From: DATAUD01 sp035511075
GTDB taxonomy: Bacteria > Verrucomicrobiota > Verrucomicrobiia > Limisphaerales > Palsa-1400
Length of the DNA stretch: 64,000 nt
Direction of reading: 5' to 3'
NCBI GenBank assembly: GCA_035511075.1
Contig: DATKFW010000059.1
Location: 62,001 to 126,000, forward strand
Below the pieces are notes generated by a model, which worked only from the letters and a program-made list of their open reading frames with translations, searched no databases and was not told where the DNA came from. A program made the translations under genes and the position numbers. Positions 17,501 to 25,593 of this stretch are shown here, in pieces; position 1 is the stretch's first letter, and the number at the start of each line of letters is the position of its first letter.

Positions 17501-20085
17501 GCATTGCGAGGCAAGTTTTCTCAGCATTAACCGCCAGTGTCTTTCTTGCCATTCTGTCCGGACCGGCCGCCACAACCGCCCAGGAAATCATCCCGTACCC
17601 GCGAGCCGTCGTCAAAACCGACCAAGTGGCGCAGTGGACCTTCAAAACCGATGCCGCAGGCTGGGCGGCCGCGCACGATTGCGCACTGACCACCGCGGAC
17701 GGCGTCCTGCGAATTCAAAGCACCGGCGATGATCCCTATCTGTTTGGCCCGGCAATCCAGATCAACGGACCGGTCATCGCGCTGCTTCGCCTGAAATGCG
17801 CCGCCGCCGGCGATGGACAGGTCTTCTGGATCACTGCGACCGCGCCGAATTTCAACGAGGCCCACAGCCGCCGTTTCCCCCTCATTCACGATAACCAGTG
17901 GCACGATTACCGCGTCGCGCTGGCCGCTGAGGGAACGATTCAGCAGGTGCGTTTGGACCCTGCCGAAGGCCCGGGCGTCATCGAGGTCGAATCCATTGAA
18001 CTGGCTCGGGAGACGTTGCATCCCCTTGAGATTCAGTCCGTCCGCACCGATGGATCCGAGGTGCATGTGCGGCTCACGAATTATTCCACGAAGCCTCTTT
18101 CCTTCACGATAAATGGCCGGCCCTTCAGCATTGGCGCGCAGGCCGCCGGCGATTTTTCTGAATTCGCTCCAGGCAACGGACCGTTCCGACTGCATGAGAT
18201 CACGATCCAACCTACCGTCATGCCATCATATGACGGAATCAACACAGTTTCACTCCCGCCCATACACCGTGTTGTTTCCATTTTTGACTCGGCGGCCACC
18301 GCCGATTGGGCGACCGTCCAGTCAGGGGACCTGGTTCTGCGCGCCGCCCGTGATGGCTCGGGCGCGCGCATCGAACTCGCTGGCCGCCTGGTCGGTGTTC
18401 TGGCGCCCCTGGTCAGCCGGGACGGCGCGGCGCCCCAAATGAAATTGACCGCCGAAGCCAACGCCCTGGTGTGGCGCGGCGAAGGCATCACGCTCAACCT
18501 TTCGTTGAGCGGGGACGCGATAACCGCGGATATTCAAAGCGATCTTCCGTGCGAAGGGCCCGTGCTTCGCGCATTCGGCCCCCTGGAACAAGGCGTGTTC
18601 GCGGGCCTGGAGTACCTGGCCCGCGGCGAGCATTCCTCATCCACCCTGGACATCGAAACGGATGAACACATCCGGTTTGCTCCCGATCCGCTCAAAGTCA
18701 CAATGCCATTGATGGCATTCGTTACAGACCGCGCGATGGCGGCGATGACCTGGCGCGACATGTCATTGCAGCCTGTCTTCGCCACGCCCAATTTCCTGGA
18801 CGGATGCGAAGGCCATCGCGCCTCCCTGCGCGGCAGGAATATCAAGTGCACAATCCTCATCCGCCAAGCGGCGCCGATTGAGAATGCGATCCTTTGGGCC
18901 GCGCAACAACGCGGACTGCCTCCCTTGCCAGCCGCGCCCCGCCCGCGCCAGGCGCAACTTGACCTCTGCCTGGCCGCCTTAGCCGGTCCTCCGCTCAAAA
19001 CAGCCGAAGGCTGGGGCCACTGCGCCGAAAAAAGTTGGCCGCGCGAACCCTACGCCGATCAGGCCTCGACGATTTGGCGCCTAACGGGTCAAGTCCCTTC
19101 GCTGCCGCGCCTGGTTCCCGGCGGTGCCCATATCGTCAACGATTCGATTTATTTTCTCACCGGGCGCGCCGGCGAATGGCTCCAAATGCGTTCCTCCGCC
19201 GCGCGCGAGATCATCGCCGAGCAAAAGCCCGACGGTTCATTTTGTTACGACGGCAAATTTCGACGCGGCCACTTTGAAGACACTGCCAGCGGCTATTGCG
19301 CCACGCGCGCCGTCCAATTATTGGATCATGCCCGCTTGACGGGGGACGCCGAGTCGCTCCAGGCCGGCGTCAAGGCCCTCGAGTTCATGAAACATTTCCG
19401 CGATCCGCGGGGCGCGCAAACCTGGGAATGCCCGTTGCACACGCCGGACATCCTGGCTAGCGCCTATCTTGTGCATGCCTATGTCCGGGGCTACCAATTG
19501 ACCGGCCGGAGCGATTACCTCGACCGCGCGCGCGCCTGGGCAATCACCGGGCTGCCCTTTGTCTATCAATGGAGCAACGAGCCGACGATGGCCTACGCCA
19601 CTATTGCCGTCTTTGGGGCGACCGGTTGGCACGCGCCGAATTGGATGGGGCTGCCGGTCCAATGGTGCGGCTACGTTTACGCTTACGCGCTGACGATGCT
19701 TGCGCCTCTGGACCATGCCATGGACTGGGACCGGCTTGCCACGGGAATTCTGACCACCGCCGAGCAGATGCAATATCCGTCCGGCGAGTTCGCCGGGTGC
19801 GAGGCGGATTCGTTCGTTCTTGCCAGTCAACAGCGCAACGGTCCCGCCATCAACCCCTGCGCCCTTGTCAGCTTGCGACTGGCCCTCGAAGGCAAACTCG
19901 ATTCCCTCGCCGTTGCCACCGGATCGGGACACCGCGTCGTTTCCCCGTTTCCCGTGACGATTAGCGACGGCCAGGCCCGCGTCGAAGCCCGCGCTGGCAT
20001 CAAGTACGAGGTGGTCGTGGACGGCAACCGAATCGTCCAGGTGACATCCCGCGGCAGCGATTCCATTCCGCTCGCCATGAAGTAG
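17497..20085 (+). CDS. Exported protein with beta-sandwich and alpha/alpha-toroid parts, function unknown
   Basis: An 862-residue protein beginning with a signal peptide (residues about 1-29, ending in TTAQE). Residues about 45-170 have the look of a carbohydrate-binding or ligand-binding beta-sandwich, and about 250-450 are mostly strands. From about residue 500 to 780, repeated helical pairs with aromatic and Gly turns (IIAEQKPDGSFCYDG, ASGYCATRAVQLLDHARLTG, ASAYLVHAYVRGYQLTG) suggest an alpha/alpha toroid as in glycoside hydrolases, lyases or terpene-cyclase-like folds. I cannot name the family. It overlaps the YfhO gene by 4 bases and is probably its partner in envelope glycan handling. 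Confidence 0.75.
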   Translation: MSIARQVFSALTASVFLAILSGPAATTAQEIIPYPRAVVKTDQVAQWTFKTDAAGWAAAHDCALTTADGVLRIQSTGDDPYLFGPAIQINGPVIALLRLKCAAAGDGQVFWITATAPNFNEAHSRRFPLIHDNQWHDYRVALAAEGTIQQVRLDPAEGPGVIEVESIELARETLHPLEIQSVRTDGSEVHVRLTNYSTKPLSFTINGRPFSIGAQAAGDFSEFAPGNGPFRLHEITIQPTVMPSYDGINTVSLPPIHRVVSIFDSAATADWATVQSGDLVLRAARDGSGARIELAGRLVGVLAPLVSRDGAAPQMKLTAEANALVWRGEGITLNLSLSGDAITADIQSDLPCEGPVLRAFGPLEQGVFAGLEYLARGEHSSSTLDIETDEHIRFAPDPLKVTMPLMAFVTDRAMAAMTWRDMSLQPVFATPNFLDGCEGHRASLRGRNIKCTILIRQAAPIENAILWAAQQRGLPPLPAAPRPRQAQLDLCLAALAGPPLKTAEGWGHCAEKSWPREPYADQASTIWRLTGQVPSLPRLVPGGAHIVNDSIYFLTGRAGEWLQMRSSAAREIIAEQKPDGSFCYDGKFRRGHFEDTASGYCATRAVQLLDHARLTGDAESLQAGVKALEFMKHFRDPRGAQTWECPLHTPDILASAYLVHAYVRGYQLTGRSDYLDRARAWAITGLPFVYQWSNEPTMAYATIAVFGATGWHAPNWMGLPVQWCGYVYAYALTMLAPLDHAMDWDRLATGILTTAEQMQYPSGEFAGCEADSFVLASQQRNGPAINPCALVSLRLALEGKLDSLAVATGSGHRVVSPFPVTISDGQARVEARAGIKYEVVVDGNRIVQVTSRGSDSIPLAMK

Positions 20086-20143
20086 CAACGCAGGCGGTTA
20101 ATTTGAATATCCGAACCAGTAGGTTGTATGGTAAAAGCTGATT

Positions 20144-20557
20144 ATGCGCGCTTCTATGCCGATCCTCGCCTTGTTTCTCTGTGCGGCAGTCTCCGGCTGC
20201 TCTCGCTCTGGTGATTTTGGCGCATTCATTGTGACGGAGGTTGCGAAACATGGAGGACACGCCGTGACAAACGCGACGTTACCGACGTTGCATGTGCAGT
20301 GGACCATTAAGAGCGACGCCAACGGTTTTCAGGCTTCCGTTAGTGGCGCACCCTTTGCCAGCATAGACGCTGTCATGCAACAGGCGTTTGGAACATCGAA
20401 ACTTTCCGAAGCGTCCGATCTGGAAGGGCGGCCTCACCGAGTCTGGGGTGCGGTCGACGTCGGTGCTGCCATTCAACTTATCGGCCGCACTGATGGAGCG
20501 GAAATCATCTGTATAAGAGGATTTCGTGACATGGGCGAGATGCTTAAGAGCAAGTAA
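20144..20557 (+). CDS. Hypothetical lipoprotein
   Basis: A 137-residue protein with a clear lipoprotein signal: PILALFLCAAVSGC with the lipid-modified Cys at about 19. The mature part begins SRSGDFGAFIVTEVAKHGG and contains alternating strands and helices, ending DMGEMLKSK. I do not recognise a family. Base composition seems less GC-rich than its neighbours. It is separated from both neighbours by 58 and 144 bases and may be a single-gene transcript. Confidence 0.7.
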   Translation: MRASMPILALFLCAAVSGCSRSGDFGAFIVTEVAKHGGHAVTNATLPTLHVQWTIKSDANGFQASVSGAPFASIDAVMQQAFGTSKLSEASDLEGRPHRVWGAVDVGAAIQLIGRTDGAEIICIRGFRDMGEMLKSK

Positions 20558-20639
20558 TCATCCAGTGCTTCGACCCAGGTTGGCTGGTATTGAATTGACC
20601 GGGGACTCTGGCGGCGGCTTGCCGCAAAGTAACAACCGA

Positions 20640-20656
20640 GGCGGATTCCCTCCGCC
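20640..20656. repeat. Perfect 6-bp inverted repeat before the beta-propeller gene
   Basis: GGCGGA and TCCGCC are separated by TTCCC, giving a small hairpin immediately upstream of the putative -35 box at 20665. There is no T run, so it is more likely an operator or chance feature than a terminator. Confidence 0.3.
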
Positions 20657-20664
20657 AAACGCGG

Positions 20665-20695
20665 TTGACTTTCCTCTGCGACGGGCACATATCCT
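20665..20695 (+). promoter_or_regulatory. Possible promoter before the beta-propeller gene
   Basis: TTGACT at 20665-20670 and TATCCT at 20690-20695 are 19 bases apart, slightly long. The expected transcription start, seven bases after the -10 box, coincides with the GTG at 20702, which would give a leaderless message. Confidence 0.35.
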
Positions 20696-20701
20696 TCCTT
20701 C

Positions 20702-22048
20702 GTGTTTTTCTTTTCTCTTCGGTTGCTGATTGCCATGAGCCTGTGCGGCGCCGCGCGCCTTCAGGCGGACGATTGGCCGCAATGGCTTGGCCCCCAACGG
20801 GACAGCGTCTGGCGCGAAGACGGAATCATCAGTTCATTTCCTCCCGGTGGGCCGCCTGTAATCTGGCGCGCGGAAATCGGGGCGGGATATTCAGGGCCGT
20901 CCGTGGCCGGGGGAAGAGTCTTTGTGCTTGACCGCCAGATGTCCACAAACGCCGCAAATCCCAGCGACCCTTTCGCGCGCGGAAGCATACCCGGCGTTGA
21001 ACGCGTCACCTGCCTGGACGCCGCCGATGGAAAACGCCTCTGGCGTTACGAATACGAATGTCCCTACACAATGAGTTATCCCGCCGGCCCGCGCACGACC
21101 CCGCTGGTCAGCGATGGAAAGGTCTTCACGCTGGGCGCCGAGGGGAATCTTTTCTGTCTGGATGTCACCAATGGCGCCGTCCTCTGGTCGCGCGACTTCA
21201 AAAAGGACTACAAAATCTCCACGCCCCTGTGGGGCTTCGCCGGAAACCCTTTGCTGGATGGCAACCGGCTCATTTGCCTGGCAGCCGGCTCCAACACCAC
21301 CGTCGTTGCCCTGGACAAAGACACCGGCAGGGAAATCTGGCACGCGTTGAACGCCAAAGAACCGGGATATTGTTCCCCGGTGATTTTCGACGCGGGCGGC
21401 GTGCGCCAGCTTATCGTGTGGGACCCCGAATCGGTCAACTCGCTGGACCCGGAAACCGGGAAAGTCTATTGGTCCTCCAATTCATCGGCAGCCATCCGGG
21501 CGGGCATGACGATTCCGACGCCGAGCAAGATGGGTGATTTCTTATTCTTGACGTGCTTTTACAACGGTTCGTGGATGCTCAAGCTGGACCCCGACACCCC
21601 GGCGGCATCGACCCTCTGGAAGAGCCGGCGCATCAGCGAAATGAACACCGACGGCCTGCACTGTACTTTGAGCACGCCGTTCCTGGACGACGGCTACATC
21701 TACGGCGTTGGCAGCTACGGTCAATTACGCTGCCTCAACGCCACCAACGGCGAACGCATTTGGGACACCCTCAGCGCCACGACGGCCGACGGCAAGGAAA
21801 CGCGCTGGGCCAACGCCTTCATCGTCAAGAACGGGGACCGCTTTTTTCTCTTCAACGAAAAGGGCGACTTGATAATCGCCAGGCTCACTCCGAAGGGGTA
21901 CGAGGAATTGAGTCGGGCGCACATGATTGATGCCATCAATCGTGATCCTGGCCGCCTGGTGGTTTGGTCCCACCCCGCCTTCGCCAACCGCCGTGTCTAT
22001 GCCCGCAACGACAAGGAAATCGTCTGCGTGGACCTGGCCGGGAAATGA
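20702..22048 (+). CDS. Secreted PQQ-type beta-propeller repeat protein
   Basis: A 448-residue protein with an N-terminal signal peptide (FFFSLRLLIAMSLCGAARLQA) and seven or eight propeller blades. Repeated strand pairs such as GRVFVLDRQ, VTCLDAADGKRLWRYEY, LFCLDVTNGAVLWSRDF and VVALDKDTGREIWHAL match PQQ/YVTN-like repeats. The start DWPQWLGPQRDSVW is common to secreted planctomycete and verrucomicrobial members. No quinoprotein dehydrogenase active site is evident, so it is more likely a binding or scaffolding protein than an enzyme. I use the GTG start because the internal ATG at 20735 would cut the signal peptide. Location: periplasm or outside. Confidence 0.85.
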   Translation: MFFFSLRLLIAMSLCGAARLQADDWPQWLGPQRDSVWREDGIISSFPPGGPPVIWRAEIGAGYSGPSVAGGRVFVLDRQMSTNAANPSDPFARGSIPGVERVTCLDAADGKRLWRYEYECPYTMSYPAGPRTTPLVSDGKVFTLGAEGNLFCLDVTNGAVLWSRDFKKDYKISTPLWGFAGNPLLDGNRLICLAAGSNTTVVALDKDTGREIWHALNAKEPGYCSPVIFDAGGVRQLIVWDPESVNSLDPETGKVYWSSNSSAAIRAGMTIPTPSKMGDFLFLTCFYNGSWMLKLDPDTPAASTLWKSRRISEMNTDGLHCTLSTPFLDDGYIYGVGSYGQLRCLNATNGERIWDTLSATTADGKETRWANAFIVKNGDRFFLFNEKGDLIIARLTPKGYEELSRAHMIDAINRDPGRLVVWSHPAFANRRVYARNDKEIVCVDLAGK

Positions 22049-22124
22049 CGAATCCCACTGCGGCGCCTCTCATTGACTGCCATGATTCAGTTGAAGATTT
22101 TTTGAGAGTCTGTTAACTTATGGA

Positions 22125-25019
22125 ATGCAAAAGAGGTTTTTGATGCGGCTGCGCAGCCTCCATTCCCCTCGGGCGGCCTCTCTGAAAAGCATCGCGCGGA
22201 ATTTAGTGTCTAGCGAGTTTTGCCTCTTCGCCGCGGCGGTACTCATGGCAGTGAGTTTGCTGGGGTTCCCGTCCCCGGCGCAGGCCGCGCAACAGGTTCT
22301 CACGGGCCATGTGCCACGGATCACCAAACGGCTCACGTCCATCGGCAGGCTTGAGAGCAGCACTCGCCTGGACCTGGCAATCGGCTTGCCGTTGCGCAAC
22401 CCCGACAAACTCACAAACCTTCTTCAAGAGCTTTGTCAGCCGTCCAATGCCAATTTCCGCCACTATTTGACCGCCGACCAATTCGCCTCCGCCTTTGGCC
22501 CCAGCGAGGAGGACTATCAGGCGGTGACTGATTTCGCGAAATCCCACGGGCTAGTCGTCAAACGGACCCATCCCAACCGCACACTCCTTGATGTCAGCGG
22601 GTCGGTCGCCGATATTGAGAAAGCCTTTCATATCAAGATGTTAGTCTATCAACATCCGGTTGAGGCGCGCACTTTTTTCGCTCCGGACGTTGAACCGTCG
22701 CTGGATTTGGATACGCCCGTGCTGGCAATCAGCGGCCTGGACAATTATGTGCGGCCGCAGCCGCAGATACGGCGGATGGGGCAGTCTGGCGCGCCACAGG
22801 TCCGTCCGTTGGGCGGCGGCGGACCGATCGGCGGTGGGGGCGGGGGCGGCGGGTCCGGCAGCGGAGGCACCTACATTGGCTATGACTTTCGGGCGGCTTA
22901 TGCCCCCGGCGTTTCGCAGGATGGGACCGCCCAGTCGCTGGGGCTTTTTGAATTGTCAGGTTACGATCCCGACGACATCACCCAATACGAAGGCGAAGCC
23001 GGCTTGCCCAATGTTCCCCTGCAAAACATTTTGATTGACGATTTTGACGGCGATGACACGAATATCGATTATGCCATCGAGGTCACGGGGGATATCGAAA
23101 TGGCAATTTCGATGGCGCCTGGGTTGAGCACCGTGTTGGTTTACGAAGGCCCGACGCCGCTGGATGTGACGCCTCTGGAAACAAACTACATCCAATATTC
23201 CAGCACGACTGCCCAGATCAATGACGTCCTCAATCGCATGGCCACGGACAACCTGGCCGAGCAACTGAGTTGCTCCTACGAGATGGATATCAACCTTTCG
23301 ACCGTGCAGATTTTCCAGCAATACGCCGCCCAGGGGCAAAGCTTTTTTCAAGGCAGCGGCGACACCGGGGCTTATCCCGGGGCGATTGACGAGCCCGCCG
23401 ACGATCCCTATCTCACCGTTGTCGGCGGAACGTCGTTGACGACCACCAGCGCGGGAGGCCCGTGGGCGTCGGAAACCGTATGGCTTACGCCTGCGTCGAG
23501 CGATCCTCTCCTGGGTAATTCTCCAGAGGCGGCGTCCGGCGGCGGAGTGAGCCTCGCCTACGAAATCCCCTCCTGGCAGCGGGGCATAAGCATGACTGCC
23601 AACCAAGGCTCCACCACGATGCGCAACCTGCCGGACGTGGCCCTGGTCGCCAACAACGTCGATGTCGTGTGGGGCAACGATTATCTGGGCGGCCTGTTAG
23701 GTTCCGGGATTGACCTCCCGACGGCCGGCACCAGCCTGTCCACCCCCCTGTGGGCGGGTTTCATGGCGCTGGTCAACCAGCAGGCGGCCGCCACCGGCCG
23801 CCCCCCGGTCGGTTTTGCCAATCCCGCTCTTTACGCCATTGCAAAAAGCACCAACTACCTGTCCTGCTTTCACGACATTACGACTGGAAACAATTTCACC
23901 CCCGCCAGCCCAGGCAAGTATCAAGCGACGGTTGGCTACGACCTTTGCACCGGCTGGGGCACGATCATCGGCAGCAATCTAATTCCGGCGCTGTTGTTTC
24001 CTCCATCGGAAAACCTGCTGATTTCCCCGCCGTTGGGTTTTACCTCCTTCGGAGCCGGCGGCGGACCATTTTCTGTGGTTTCCCAAACTTACACCCTGAC
24101 CAATATAGGCTCGACCCCGTTGAACTGGAGCCTCGTCAACACCTCCCTTTGGCTCACCGTTTCCTCGACGGGAGGCACGCTCAACCCTGGCGGCGCCGCC
24201 GCGACCGTTACTCTGAGTCTCAATTCGGTGGCCAGCAATTTTTTGATCGGAAACTACAGCGGCAATGTTTCCATTCTTGACGCAACCGACGGCACCGCCG
24301 AGAACCGGGAGGTTGATTTGTATGTGGGGAATGGCGGGTTTGAAATCGGCGATTTTTCCGACTGGAGCTACGTCGGCGACACCAACTATTCGTTTGCTTT
24401 GGCCGCCGATGACGCGGATGCGGCGGGAACCAACGCTTTGCCGGGCGTGTCCGACGGGCTATTCGTGCATTCGGGGCTTTATGGGGCGTACCTCGGGCAG
24501 TATCCCTCGGATGGTTCCCTTTCCCAAACCGTCGCCACGAGGCCGGGGCAAGAATACCTGGTTTCTTTTTGGTTGACAAGTGTGGCAGATTCCTCCGGGG
24601 CGACAACCCCGAATTCCTTCGCCGCGCGCTGGAATGACTCTACGCTCTACGCTCAAACCAACCTGGACGCTTTCGGCTGGACGAACCTGCAATTCGCCGT
24701 CCCAGCCACAGCCGCCAGCACAACGCTCGAATTTGATTTCGATAATGTCCCGGGGGCATTTGGGCTGGATGACGTTCGAGTGGAGACCGTTCCGGCGCCG
24801 GTTTTCCAATCTGCCACCGTGACGGGCGGAATGATCACGTTCACCTGGAGCGGCATTGCCAACAGTTCCTATCAGATCCAGACCGCGAGCGATTTGAGCA
24901 ATCCCAACTGGACGGACGTTGCCGCAGTAACCGCCCCCGGCAATCTCTTCAGCGCATCTGAACCTATTGGCACGGCGGCGCAGCAGTTTTATCGCGTGAT
25001 ACTGGTGGCGGCTCCCTGA
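22125..25019 (+). CDS. Secreted S53 (sedolisin/kumamolisin) peptidase with C-terminal binding domains
   Basis: A 964-residue serine-carboxyl peptidase precursor. It has a long signal region (hydrophobic about 33-48), a pro-domain (about 60-205, with FRHYLTADQFASAFGPS), a linker with two runs of Gly at 230-248, and the S53 catalytic domain to about residue 625. Catalytic residues visible are Glu319 and Asp323 (DYAIEVTGDIEMA) and Ser537 in TAGTSLSTP. The calcium-site pattern CFHDITTGNN with GYDLCTGWGT also fits. After it come a strand-rich domain, a jelly-roll-like binding domain (about 725-890, starting NGGFEIGDFSDW) and a short C-terminal module found at the end of many secreted verrucomicrobial proteins. 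It probably acts outside the cell on protein at acidic pH. Confidence 0.9.
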   Translation: MQKRFLMRLRSLHSPRAASLKSIARNLVSSEFCLFAAAVLMAVSLLGFPSPAQAAQQVLTGHVPRITKRLTSIGRLESSTRLDLAIGLPLRNPDKLTNLLQELCQPSNANFRHYLTADQFASAFGPSEEDYQAVTDFAKSHGLVVKRTHPNRTLLDVSGSVADIEKAFHIKMLVYQHPVEARTFFAPDVEPSLDLDTPVLAISGLDNYVRPQPQIRRMGQSGAPQVRPLGGGGPIGGGGGGGGSGSGGTYIGYDFRAAYAPGVSQDGTAQSLGLFELSGYDPDDITQYEGEAGLPNVPLQNILIDDFDGDDTNIDYAIEVTGDIEMAISMAPGLSTVLVYEGPTPLDVTPLETNYIQYSSTTAQINDVLNRMATDNLAEQLSCSYEMDINLSTVQIFQQYAAQGQSFFQGSGDTGAYPGAIDEPADDPYLTVVGGTSLTTTSAGGPWASETVWLTPASSDPLLGNSPEAASGGGVSLAYEIPSWQRGISMTANQGSTTMRNLPDVALVANNVDVVWGNDYLGGLLGSGIDLPTAGTSLSTPLWAGFMALVNQQAAATGRPPVGFANPALYAIAKSTNYLSCFHDITTGNNFTPASPGKYQATVGYDLCTGWGTIIGSNLIPALLFPPSENLLISPPLGFTSFGAGGGPFSVVSQTYTLTNIGSTPLNWSLVNTSLWLTVSSTGGTLNPGGAAATVTLSLNSVASNFLIGNYSGNVSILDATDGTAENREVDLYVGNGGFEIGDFSDWSYVGDTNYSFALAADDADAAGTNALPGVSDGLFVHSGLYGAYLGQYPSDGSLSQTVATRPGQEYLVSFWLTSVADSSGATTPNSFAARWNDSTLYAQTNLDAFGWTNLQFAVPATAASTTLEFDFDNVPGAFGLDDVRVETVPAPVFQSATVTGGMITFTWSGIANSSYQIQTASDLSNPNWTDVAAVTAPGNLFSASEPIGTAAQQFYRVILVAAP

Positions 25020-25054
25020 CACACGGCTGGGCTGTTGGATTCCCTGCTGTCGAT

Positions 25055-25270
25055 TCAAGTCATTGTCTTGTATTTTCCGATAAGCAACGGCAGGACGGCC
25101 AGGACGCAGTTAAAGGGCAGGAATATGGCCACGGACAAATGGAGCCTCGGAATCACGAACGCTCCCAACACCCAGAGTGCCACGAAAATGAGCGGAATCT
25201 TCGGGCCGTCCGCCATCCAGACCCAGACGACGCCGGCCCAAAAAGCGATCAATGCGATAGCCCCAAACAT
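25055..25270 (-). CDS. Small two-helix membrane protein
   Basis: A 71-residue protein starting at an ATG (MFGAIALIAFWAG) and composed mostly of two or three hydrophobic segments separated by DGPK and PRLHLS. The frame stays open upstream, but the upstream part has no protein-like composition, so I start here; no clear ribosome site is seen. It is convergent with the peptidase gene. Function unknown. Confidence 0.5.
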   Translation of the reverse strand: MFGAIALIAFWAGVVWVWMADGPKIPLIFVALWVLGAFVIPRLHLSVAIFLPFNCVLAVLPLLIGKYKTMT

Positions 25271-25396
25271 AATCGGCCCGGCCGGAGGGAAACTGATCCG
25301 TGATCTCGAGCTACCGGGAGCCTGCGCGAATTGGCCCCCCGCGGCAAGGATATCCGGAAGACCCGGACCGAACGAAGAACTCTCAAAAAAGCCAGC

Positions 25397-25425
25397 TTGA
25401 CCGCGTGCGTGCGTTGCGCTATCGT
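25397..25425 (+). promoter_or_regulatory. Promoter of the ilv leader
   Basis: TTGACC at 25397-25402 and TATCGT at 25420-25425 are exactly 17 bases apart. The expected transcription start, seven bases beyond the -10 box, falls on the A of the leader-peptide ATG at 25432. Confidence 0.55.
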
Positions 25426-25431
25426 CGCGGC

Positions 25432-25512
25432 ATGTCAGTGAATGCGCTGAGAGTCGGGGTGGAAGGACTGGTCGTCGTAGGCGGCCATGCCGGGGGGACT
25501 TGTCGCGCTTAA
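25432..25512 (+). CDS. Putative Val/Leu-rich leader peptide of ilvB
   Basis: A 26-residue ORF whose sequence contains six Val and two Leu, including a Leu-Val-Val-Val run at residues 13-16. It sits immediately upstream of a rho-independent terminator and then ilvB. This matches the layout of amino-acid attenuators: with branched-chain amino acids plentiful the ribosome passes the Val codons and the terminator forms; with scarcity it stalls and ilvB is read. No ribosome site is present before the ATG, and the predicted promoter would make it leaderless. Its role is inferred from position and composition. Confidence 0.6.
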   Translation: MSVNALRVGVEGLVVVGGHAGGTCRA

Positions 25513-25531
25513 CGCAAATTTTGACAATGAC

Positions 25532-25561
25532 CCCACGGCTGGAAACGGTCGTGGGTTTTTT
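25532..25561 (+). terminator. Rho-independent terminator/attenuator before ilvB
   Basis: A hairpin with 5' arm from 25532 and 3' arm ending at 25555: CCCACGGCTG pairs with CGGTCGTGGG, including G-U pairs, around a GAAA tetraloop at 25542-25545. Six T follow at 25556-25561. It lies 20 bases after the leader-peptide stop and 33 bases before ilvB. Confidence 0.8.
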
Positions 25562-25593
25562 ATTCGGCCCGCGACACGCAGCCCAATAAAAAT

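Noticed and set aside
22799..22866. GGC/GGG-rich stretch as a tandem DNA repeat
   Set aside because: It codes for the Gly-rich linker of the S53 peptidase; codons vary and there is no regular repeat unit.
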